A DNA stretch of 64,000 bases from Fragilaria crotonensis (Eukaryota > Bacillariophyta > Fragilariophyceae > Fragilariales > Fragilariaceae). The stretch is from contig JAKSYS010000006.1 of assembly GCA_022925895.1 (NCBI GenBank), positions 248,001 through 312,000 on the forward strand, given 5' to 3'. A program made the translations under genes and the position numbers. A model generated the notes under the pieces. It made no database searches and was not told where the DNA came from. It saw only the letters and a program-made list of their open reading frames with translations. Below are positions 56,774 to 64,000 of this stretch, in pieces; the stretch's first letter is position 1, and each line of letters begins with the position of its first letter.

Positions 56774-57570
56774 TTGCTAGTACCAATATGTGATAGGCAA
56801 AATAGGCACAGAATTGACAACCGACAAAGTTCAGGCAAGAACGATGGCCGAGGTGATCACAATCTGCATGTTGCCATCAGGCTGAACGCGCAATGCGAAG
56901 ATCGTACTGGCCTCTGCTGGGTGCTGGATGCACTGGCGTTGTGTTTTTTCTTGGCTGGGCAGGCGCGTGTGATGTTCTGGATCAACTGCAGGTTGCTGCA
57001 GAGAATGTATGGAAATACGATGTGTATATAGAAAAGTTCATAGTATTTATCCAATTATTCATGTGCTGATACATATATAAAACAAAGTGGGGCAACTCAA
57101 CTCTCTGGAGTATCACTCGTGTATATACTACACCGAGTGCTGGTATGACATAGAATGCAACGTATGTAGTATGTACAATGGTGCATACATACAATGTACC
57201 AGTACTACAGTACTCTACTGCCTACTCCGAGCAAAAGATCATTTGAGATATGCATATATCGATACATCGGGCACATGGAGCTACCTGGTACTGTAGTACC
57301 ACTATGAACATACACCGTTAACGTGCTCGCGATATGCCAGTAAGTACCACGGGCCACGGGCAATTGTCATCGTCATTCACTGACGGAATTTTGCTTCTGG
57401 TGATGTCATCCAAGGAGTATGTTTTTTTACTGGTTCGACGGTGAGACGACTCCTCCTATTCCGTAGCCATTCATATATATTGGATTGACAGACAAATCCT
57501 ATGATATGATGCATAGTGCCGTCTCAGGTGTTGTACCCACTTCCTTTCGTCCCTTCCTGCGACTCCCACC
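56774..57570. promoter_or_regulatory. Divergent promoter region of the CTL and DBP4 genes
   Basis: About 800 bp with no convincing ORF. From 57150 to 57350 it is rich in GTAC, ATATGCATAT and TACTGTAGTA palindromes. It lies between two head-to-head genes, so it likely carries both promoters. The bases before 57571 read CCCACCATG, a good start context. Confidence 0.45.
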
Positions 57571-59712
57571 ATGCCGAAACTGAAGCGCTTCGAGCTGATT
57601 CAGCAGGAGATCGACAATCTACAACAACGAATTTCGGATGAGACGCCCGAGAGGGGCTACGCTCCTCCTTTACACCAACAAGTAGCCTTTCGAACGCTGC
57701 CGTTATCCGAAAATACCTTGCGCGGCTTGGAAGGTTCAGCGAAGAAATCGTTCTCCACTATGACAGCAATTCAGAGTGCCTGTATTCCTCATGCCCTAGC
57801 AGGGCGGGATATTTTAGGTGCTGCAAGGACTGGTTCTGGCAAGACCTTGGCATTCGTGATTCCCCTCCTGGAGAAGCTATACCGAGAAAAGTATGCTCCG
57901 TCCGATGGCTGCGGAGCCATTGTTCTGTCCCCGACGCGGGAACTTGCGGTTCAGATCTTCGATGTCCTTCGCCAAGTGGGGGCGTATCATGCCCTCACAG
58001 CTGGTTTGCTGGTTGGCGGAAAAAAGGAGTTTAATCTTGAGCAACAACACGTTGGGCGCTCCAACATTTTGGTTGCCACGCCCGGCAGGTTGCTACAGCA
58101 TTTGGAACAGACTCCAGACCTGGATGTTACACACTTGCAAATGTTGGTTCTGGACGAAGCGGATCGGATCCTGGATATGGGCTTTCGTACGCAAATTACT
58201 CGTATCTTGGACTATTTACCGACCGAGCGGCAAACAATGCTTTTCTCTGCGACGCAAACGAGGAAGGTTTCTGACTTGGCTACGCTGTCGTTGAAACAAC
58301 CTGAGTACTTGGGAGTCCACGACAACGAAAAGTCGTCCACGCCAGAATCTCTACAGCAATCTTTAGTCGTGGTCCCTCTTGAGCATAAGCTCAACGCTAT
58401 CTATTCGTTCGTCAAATCGCATTTGAAATGCAAGTCCATAATCTTTCTCGCTTCATGTTCCCAAGTTCGGCATGCATGGGAATTATTTTGTGCCCTTCAG
58501 CCTGGAATTCCAGTCATGGCATTGCACGGCAAGTTAGTTCAGGAGAGGCGCACCAAGATCTATTTTGAGTACCTGCAGAAGCCCCATGCAGTCTTGTTCG
58601 CAACAGATGTCGCAGCCCGAGGTTTGGATTTTCCGAATGTCGACTGGGTCCTGCAGGCCGATGCTCCAGAAGATAAGGACATGTACATTCATCGAGCGGG
58701 AAGAACGGCACGATACAAGGCTGGAGGAAACGCTCTGTTGATGGTGACACCATCGGAGGAAACGGGATTCATGTCCATGTTGACAAATGCCAAAATCCCA
58801 ATCAAGAAGTTAAGTATCAATCCAACCAAGACGGTGCTGGTGACGCAAAAGGCGGCAGCGCTCGTTGCATCCCGACCGCAACTGAACGAACTGGCAAAGA
58901 AGGCCTTCAAGTCCTACGTACGATCCATTCACCTCATGCCAAACAAAGAAATCTTCGGTTCCGCGATCGATATGCCATTGGCTGAGTACGCAACTTCTTT
59001 GGGACTATCTGCGACCCCTAAACTTGGGTTCCTGAAGCACGCTCCAGATCGAGAGGAATTGAGAGAGAAAAAGAACGTCAATCACAAGTTACACCGGTTG
59101 AAAGAACAGATAAAGAATGAGAAATTGGCTAAGAAAGTGGCAAAGTTGGGTCAAAATCAATCAGCGATAAAGAGTTCGCCAGATAAAGAGGAAGACGATT
59201 TGATGGTTGTCAAACGTAAACATGACCTTGACAGTGACGATGACGAGAAGTTGCCCGTCATCGACGTGGGCGCAGTATCTAAATCGCGGCATGCTAAGAA
59301 GATTCGCATTGAAGGTGGTACTGGCGAAAACAAGCGCGTCAAATTCGATGACGATGGCGAAGAGGTTGGCACAGTTTTGGATGCTGCATTGAGCAACGAA
59401 CGAGTGCGTCGTGACAACTTGGAGTCAAATCACGAAGATTACATGCGAAAGGTTCGGAAGCGATTGGCTGCGACCAAAGATCTCGATGCTGCTGATGCCA
59501 AGGAGCGTATTCGCGATAAACATCGCAAGAAGCGCATGCAAGAGAAGGGCGAAATAGACGAAGACGAGAAAGTCGTCCTGGGCAACGAGGATAGCCACAG
59601 CGACGACGGCTCTGTGGTCCTTGATGAAAGTGGTGACAGCGACGTTGACGATGACGACGTAGATATCATAGCCCAGGAGGAGCTCGCACTTGCAATGATT
59701 CGCGGGTCGTAA
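57571..59712 (+). CDS. DBP4: DEAD-box RNA helicase DBP4/DDX10
   Basis: One exon of 713 residues from ATG 57571. DBP4/DDX10 is a nucleolar helicase for 18S rRNA processing that releases U14 snoRNA from pre-rRNA. Motifs: Q motif TAIQSACIP at 65-73, ARTGSGKT at 85-92, PTREL 121-125, ATPGR 169-173, DEAD 195-198, SAT 226-228, ARGLDFP 349-355 and HRAGRTAR 374-381. QTMLFSATQT and DAPEDKDMYIHRAGR, plus the DUF4217 region (NELAKKAFKSYVRSIHLM), fit the DBP4 subfamily. The C-terminus is acidic and basic by turns, with a coiled coil, as in homologues. Confidence 0.95.
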   Translation: MPKLKRFELIQQEIDNLQQRISDETPERGYAPPLHQQVAFRTLPLSENTLRGLEGSAKKSFSTMTAIQSACIPHALAGRDILGAARTGSGKTLAFVIPLLEKLYREKYAPSDGCGAIVLSPTRELAVQIFDVLRQVGAYHALTAGLLVGGKKEFNLEQQHVGRSNILVATPGRLLQHLEQTPDLDVTHLQMLVLDEADRILDMGFRTQITRILDYLPTERQTMLFSATQTRKVSDLATLSLKQPEYLGVHDNEKSSTPESLQQSLVVVPLEHKLNAIYSFVKSHLKCKSIIFLASCSQVRHAWELFCALQPGIPVMALHGKLVQERRTKIYFEYLQKPHAVLFATDVAARGLDFPNVDWVLQADAPEDKDMYIHRAGRTARYKAGGNALLMVTPSEETGFMSMLTNAKIPIKKLSINPTKTVLVTQKAAALVASRPQLNELAKKAFKSYVRSIHLMPNKEIFGSAIDMPLAEYATSLGLSATPKLGFLKHAPDREELREKKNVNHKLHRLKEQIKNEKLAKKVAKLGQNQSAIKSSPDKEEDDLMVVKRKHDLDSDDDEKLPVIDVGAVSKSRHAKKIRIEGGTGENKRVKFDDDGEEVGTVLDAALSNERVRRDNLESNHEDYMRKVRKRLAATKDLDAADAKERIRDKHRKKRMQEKGEIDEDEKVVLGNEDSHSDDGSVVLDESGDSDVDDDDVDIIAQEELALAMIRGS

Positions 59713-59735
59713 ACCATAAAGAAGCAACCCTTGTG

Positions 59736-61241
59736 TTAAGAGCTGTATGCTGTAGCCTCGACCACATCTTTCGTTCTCTTGGTGACAGTTTGGCGTTTCC
59801 TTCGCTTCGATGTTTGTTCGCGAGCGGCTGTTTGCTTCCGCAATCGTCGTTGATGGTTCATCAGAGCAATCGGGGGCGTGTTAGTACGATCGGCGATGAC
59901 AATCCATGCCAACAGGCCGCCAACGTTGACAGGAAAAACTGATGCGACATCCCAGTTGCAGTTGCGTGCTTCGTTGATTTGGCTCAAGGCATCGCCCACT
60001 ATTCCAATGGCACCACAAAGAATAACGGCGCGGCCAGTTCCTGGACGCAGAACCCTTGCAAGCTCACTAAACCACAACGGCAAGAGCTGATATAATTTGT
60101 TCGATGAAAGGCAGAGTTTACCGAATGGCAAATCAGTGACGACTACGTCGATTGATCCGGGTCGGAGGGGAAGGCACGATGCATCCCATGCACATAAATT
60201 GGTGCTGGGATTCGATCGTCCGAACTCGTTGAGATACGTTCCTGCGAGGACCGCTAGGCCGTTTGGTAAAAGAGATAAATCGCCTCCAATGCCAACACCA
60301 TTCGTTATGTTCAGTGGAATGGTACCGATTCCACAGCATGGATCAAGGACGACATCGCCGTCCTGTACATTCGCTAGCTCGATAAGGAGGCGGGCGTTCA
60401 CAGGACGTAAACGTGTAATGCCGGTTGTGAGCTTCCCAGAAATATAGGGGAGCGATGTATCTGGTGGCATGACATTGCACTGGAATCCTTTCGTTCCGAG
60501 TAGCTGATAAGGTCGAAGGGTCAACCCAACGGCAACGCATCGAGGCGAAATCATTAGCAGCACCACCTCGACGTCGTAGTGCACTAGGTCCACTTTCCAC
60601 GCTTTGGTATCAGGAACCATGAGATCGGCCACTTCTATCAAAAAGTCTTCACGCGAGTAGTTGTACTCCTTGGAATGTCCACGGATACAACTGGCTCGAT
60701 AGTGAATGGAGGTAGGTATCTGATAGTCCCGAGACCAATTGCGCGAGTGTCTTTTCCAAAGGTCAAAAGCAGTATCAAAGGGGTAGTCCAATTGAAAGAG
60801 ATGTTTGATTGTTCGAATGGCTTCCTGCATGGTGGTATTCATTCGGGAAGAATCTTGCAGGTCCCACATGCGCACACAGGCCAACAACGGCCCCAGCACT
60901 GGTATGCTCTGAACCTTTGACGCAGGAGCATTTGTCACAAACTTCACCCATACGCTTCCTTCCCATACTCCAGAGGTGCACCAAATGTTTTTCTCCTTAT
61001 GATATCCAACGCTGACATGTTTGTTCAGCGTTTGATCATCAAATAGAGATCCGTATTCCTTCTGAAGTCGTCCTTGGAGATTTGTACAGTATTCATCATT
61101 GTTGACGACAGGCTCACCAACAAATACAACGAAGTCGGCTAGCTCACGTTCGATAACAGAAATCGCAACGTGATGCAAACCTCGGGGTACAGGAGCCAAG
61201 TAAACATCATCCTGACAGTCGTCACCTTGTAATGTTGACAT
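59736..61241 (-). CDS. THUMP-domain RNA (guanine-N2) methyltransferase
   Basis: 501 residues from ATG 61241. The first ~270 residues form a THUMP-like RNA-binding part. A Rossmann methyltransferase follows, with motif I VVLDPCCGIGTIPL at 297-310 and the catalytic D-L-P-F of VVVTDLPFGK at 367-375. This is the N/D-PP-F-type motif of N2-guanine enzymes such as TRM14 and THUMPD2/3, which modify tRNA or U6 snRNA. In the window it ends in a basic, NLS-like tail (TSKRRKRQTVTKRTKD). I cannot decide between THUMPD2 and THUMPD3 types. Its stop codon is 23 bp from that of DBP4, so the transcripts almost certainly overlap. Confidence 0.88.
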   Translation of the reverse strand: MSTLQGDDCQDDVYLAPVPRGLHHVAISVIERELADFVVFVGEPVVNNDEYCTNLQGRLQKEYGSLFDDQTLNKHVSVGYHKEKNIWCTSGVWEGSVWVKFVTNAPASKVQSIPVLGPLLACVRMWDLQDSSRMNTTMQEAIRTIKHLFQLDYPFDTAFDLWKRHSRNWSRDYQIPTSIHYRASCIRGHSKEYNYSREDFLIEVADLMVPDTKAWKVDLVHYDVEVVLLMISPRCVAVGLTLRPYQLLGTKGFQCNVMPPDTSLPYISGKLTTGITRLRPVNARLLIELANVQDGDVVLDPCCGIGTIPLNITNGVGIGGDLSLLPNGLAVLAGTYLNEFGRSNPSTNLCAWDASCLPLRPGSIDVVVTDLPFGKLCLSSNKLYQLLPLWFSELARVLRPGTGRAVILCGAIGIVGDALSQINEARNCNWDVASVFPVNVGGLLAWIVIADRTNTPPIALMNHQRRLRKQTAAREQTSKRRKRQTVTKRTKDVVEATAYSS

Positions 61242-61998
61242 CGTTTGAAGTTACTGGAGGGGCAATTCTCTCATGGTGAGTCTGCTTGGTACATCCGGGT
61301 TTGGTTATCTGTTATCTACCGTGACAATGGTGTCCTCATTCCTCATCCACCCATCCATTATTACGTTTGTTGCGATATCATAAATCACTTGACTATGTAC
61401 AGCTACGATCGGCGACACTGGATGGTCTCTGTGTGTCTACAAAACGATGAAGCATTAATCAAAGTGTGGATTTTAGGATTTAGGGGTTTATCTCACGGAA
61501 AATCACATGCAGTCCATTACTCATTTGCTACGGGTCCACATGAGCATAGCGACGTCCCTTATTACAGTCGCTTGATTTGAATGGAACGACAGCGCCGTCA
61601 ACACCATTTGAATCAGTGCACGAAGCCGTTAAGGTGGGGTTAGTGGAGGCAAAGAGTACTGTCTCCGCAACGAGGAGGCACCCCAAGACGAACTGAAGTC
61701 TTCAGCTGAACGTGCAACCAGCAAGGGTATGGACGTGCATCTCATGTTGTGTGGCCCTCTCGTGGGGTCAATTACTAATGGCAATTATACAATTCCTTTA
61801 CTCTAGAGATGATGACTAAATTTGGTGGGACGGAATGATGATTACACCCCCAGCGGCTGAAAGTCGTGGGAGTCCGCCGGACTGCAACATAGTCACATGT
61901 AGCTGCGTTAAGACTAGCACTAAGTCTTTAACGCTCGAAGGCTTAACATAGCGTCGTCATTTTAGCTTCAGCTATTGGTACAAACCATGCTGGTTTGC
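61242..61998. other. Intergenic between THUMP methyltransferase and protease gene
   Basis: Contains a 111-codon plus-strand frame (61245-61580) that matches nothing and overlaps what should be the methyltransferase promoter. I see no repeat or element. Confidence 0.45.
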
Positions 61999-64000
61999 TT
62001 AGATCAATCGGTTGTGAACAAGATATTGTACGAATTTGAGGAATGTCGACGTCTGGAGAACTCGTGACAGAATCTTGGGAATGTCTTGTTGTGCCAACCA
62101 TTTCGGACCATTCTCCCTCAAAAAGTCAAGGGGGTGAATCGACGCCAGTCGTCTACTCTTCATGGAATGCGGGATGCGATGAAGCTTCAAGACGCGGTCA
62201 CCTGCTTGAACTCGTTCCATGATATATTCCTCTGAAGTCATGACCTTGTCAACAAGCTTGAGTTCTAGGGCCTCTAATCCAAGATAAATGTCACCGTCGG
62301 CAACTACATCGATAGCATCCCCAAGTGCTGGGCGCCCACGAACAACGAGCTCGCGAAAGGCTCCATGGACTTTCTCCAGATTCTTTTGAGCTATCTCTAG
62401 ACCGCCTTTGGTGATCTCCCCATACGTTGAGAGTGGTGCCTTGGCATCGCCGGCCGTCAGTACCATAGGCAAGATGCCATACTTCTGCAACGCTTTATTG
62501 AAGTTCAAGCCTTCACGAATAACACCGATGCTACCGACGACAGCAAAAGGCGCAGCCACTACTTTGCTGGCTTGACTAGCGATCATGTAACCGCCACTTG
62601 CGGCCACCTTGTCGACGCAAACGGTGGTGACGATGCCCTCTTCATCCGTGAGTCGGCGAATTTGAGCCGCTCCCAACCCAAAGTCTGACACTCCACCTCC
62701 AGGAGATTCCACCAAAACTACAACTTCTATTTCCACCGCAGTCGAATTATGAGCTCCGAAGGCCTTGCGTCGATGTTCAGTTAAAATAAATGTCACAACA
62801 TCCTCCAGATGTGTCATGTCAAAATCACCCTTTTCAGACTTGGACAGTTCCACGACAATTACAGTGCGATCGAACATTTGGTCAAGACCCTTCTTAGCAA
62901 TGTGCTCATTCTTTCGAGCTAGTTGTTGTTCCTTTCTAAGTTGACGCTTAAGGTGATGCCGCCATCGTCTTTCGGATACGGCAGTGGGCGGCGTCCTCAA
63001 TGCAGTTTGCAGGGCATCGCTATCCTTGGAATGTCTGTCATTCAGACGCTCCCACTGAAAATGTTGCGTTGGCTTCCTGAGAGATTTGATTTCTTCATCG
63101 GCAAACCATCTCGTCAACGATGTGAGGAACCAAAATCGAACACCAGTCGAAATAATCGTAGCAATTGCTTCAGCAATAATGGCTGTTGTAGGTGTTGGCT
63201 GGCCGGGTTGTTGCCGCGGTGCTGGCATTCCTCGTTGAGCTCGGCCATCGGGACCCATGATTATAAGTCCACCTCCTGGTTGCTGCGGGTGCATTGGAAA
63301 GCCCATTGGCACACCTTGTGTTTGAGATACCACCGGCGAGGGTCTGTCATCTGTGGTTTCGTCCGTGCGAGTGGCATTCACTACCTCTTTCTCCTTTTCG
63401 ATAGCCGTCGCATTCGATTTGGATTTGGCGGCATCATCGTTTTCGGATGTGCCTGCTCCAAATCGAAAGAGCGTTCGCTTTGCTGCTTGCCTTCCAGAGG
63501 TGTCGTCCTTCGGTGTCTCCAAACGCTGCGATTCCTCTGGTGAGGTGGTGACACATTCGGTCTCCTCCTTGTCATCGACGGGCGGCTTAGCTGTCTCATT
63601 CTTTATTTCAACCTCAACAGTTTCTTTGACGCTAACTCCAAATCGCAATCGTCTTGGCTTCGACTGTTGTTGGCCGCGAGCAATTTCGTTTGTAGGCTCG
63701 ACTGGTCGCTCCTCCGCTTCTGACATGTCGCTTCGGTGAATGTCGTCTCCAGTGACTGGAGATGCACTGGTAGGCTCACTCTTGGGATCATCATTGCTGT
63801 CAACCTTAGTGGTGGTCTCGCTTTCCTTGATGCCCGCACCGAATCGAAAGAGTCTCGACTGTGGCTGAGCCTCAATTTCATCGTTTTTGTTTGCCGTGCT
63901 CAATGCTGATTCTTCTTTTTCTTGGCTGCTAGCGGGCTCAGTTGGTCCCTTTTGATGGCTGGGTTCTTCCACATTACCATTAGATTCCTCCTTCTTCGTG
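61999..64000 (-). CDS. SppA/SohB-type serine protease (family S49), 5' end outside the window
   Basis: The frame is open to the window edge, so the start is missing. At least 657 codons are seen, numbered here from the GTG at 63972. S49 proteases use a Ser-Lys dyad to cut within or near membranes. Ser459 in VAASGGYMIAS and Lys511 in TAGDAKAPLSTYGE are present, 52 residues apart as in bacterial SppA. A hydrophobic segment (AIIAEAIATIISTGVRFWFL, about 264-283) precedes the protease domain, as in SohB. The N-terminal ~250 residues are disordered, acidic, and carry three spaced copies of L-F-R-F-G-A-G or close variants. Plastid or mitochondrial targeting cannot be judged without the N-terminus. 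Confidence 0.9.
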   Translation of the reverse strand, partial: TKKEESNGNVEEPSHQKGPTEPASSQEKEESALSTANKNDEIEAQPQSRLFRFGAGIKESETTTKVDSNDDPKSEPTSASPVTGDDIHRSDMSEAEERPVEPTNEIARGQQQSKPRRLRFGVSVKETVEVEIKNETAKPPVDDKEETECVTTSPEESQRLETPKDDTSGRQAAKRTLFRFGAGTSENDDAAKSKSNATAIEKEKEVVNATRTDETTDDRPSPVVSQTQGVPMGFPMHPQQPGGGLIIMGPDGRAQRGMPAPRQQPGQPTPTTAIIAEAIATIISTGVRFWFLTSLTRWFADEEIKSLRKPTQHFQWERLNDRHSKDSDALQTALRTPPTAVSERRWRHHLKRQLRKEQQLARKNEHIAKKGLDQMFDRTVIVVELSKSEKGDFDMTHLEDVVTFILTEHRRKAFGAHNSTAVEIEVVVLVESPGGGVSDFGLGAAQIRRLTDEEGIVTTVCVDKVAASGGYMIASQASKVVAAPFAVVGSIGVIREGLNFNKALQKYGILPMVLTAGDAKAPLSTYGEITKGGLEIAQKNLEKVHGAFRELVVRGRPALGDAIDVVADGDIYLGLEALELKLVDKVMTSEEYIMERVQAGDRVLKLHRIPHSMKSRRLASIHPLDFLRENGPKWLAQQDIPKILSRVLQTSTFLKFVQYLVHNRLI

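Noticed and set aside
61245-61580. 111-codon plus-strand gene
   Set aside because: No domain, no conserved feature, and it lies head-to-head in the promoter of the THUMP methyltransferase gene.
1-64000. tRNA, rRNA or riboswitch genes
   Set aside because: I looked for cloverleaf-like and conserved rRNA segments by eye and saw none. A covariance-model search would be needed to exclude them.

Overview
The window looks like nuclear DNA of a diatom, probably a raphid pennate. This is inferred, not proven. Three things point that way: several Ty1/copia elements with the gag and pol signatures typical of diatom copia (CoDi-like) families, short GT-AG introns of about 62-150 nt, and a mix of eukaryotic housekeeping genes with diatom-style TPR, ankyrin and fucosyltransferase-like genes. 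I see nothing bacterial, and no rRNA, tRNA or CRISPR that I could support.

Layout. 1-3.3 kb: decayed minus-strand copia cut by the window edge. 4.1-10.3 kb: a TPR gene, a small hypothetical gene, an intronless pseudogene, and its intact-looking parent, an O-fucosyltransferase-like gene. 10.8-12.7 kb: a 1.9-kb terminal-inverted-repeat (TIR) element with a zinc-knuckle exon and a nested TA-flanked MITE. 12.7-16.1 kb: no recognisable genes. 16.1-22.7 kb: a young copia with identical 177-bp LTRs but several broken frames. 23.5-24.2 kb: a TPR-like gene whose inverted paralogue lies at 47.0-47.7 kb. 25.4-29.6 kb: a PIF/Harbinger element with an almost complete DDE transposase and a divergent second gene ending in an eight-cysteine finger. 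30.3-32.4 kb: remnants of a tyrosine recombinase (Crypton-like) element. 33.7-45.7 kb: two copies of one copia family in opposite orientation. The plus copy sits inside the 5' LTR of the minus copy (CTGGA target duplication), and the minus copy is also split by a DNA-transposon fragment.

45.9-46.6 kb: NAA20. 48.4-48.7 kb: a hAT-like MITE with an 8-bp target duplication. 49.4-50.6 kb: a decayed ORF with in-frame stops. 51-64 kb: a compact, almost transposon-free run of conserved genes (PRP31, an ankyrin protein, TFB5, a choline-transporter-like protein, a DBP4/DDX10 helicase, a THUMP methyltransferase, and an SppA/SohB-type protease running off the edge), often with convergent 3' ends less than about 120 bp apart.

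The window therefore has two compartments: a repeat-rich one (0-50 kb) with layered insertions, and a gene-dense one (51-64 kb) for RNA processing, transcription/repair and membrane functions. Several frame breaks in the repeat-rich part fall at short homopolymers, so assembly indels must be excluded before those genes are called dead.
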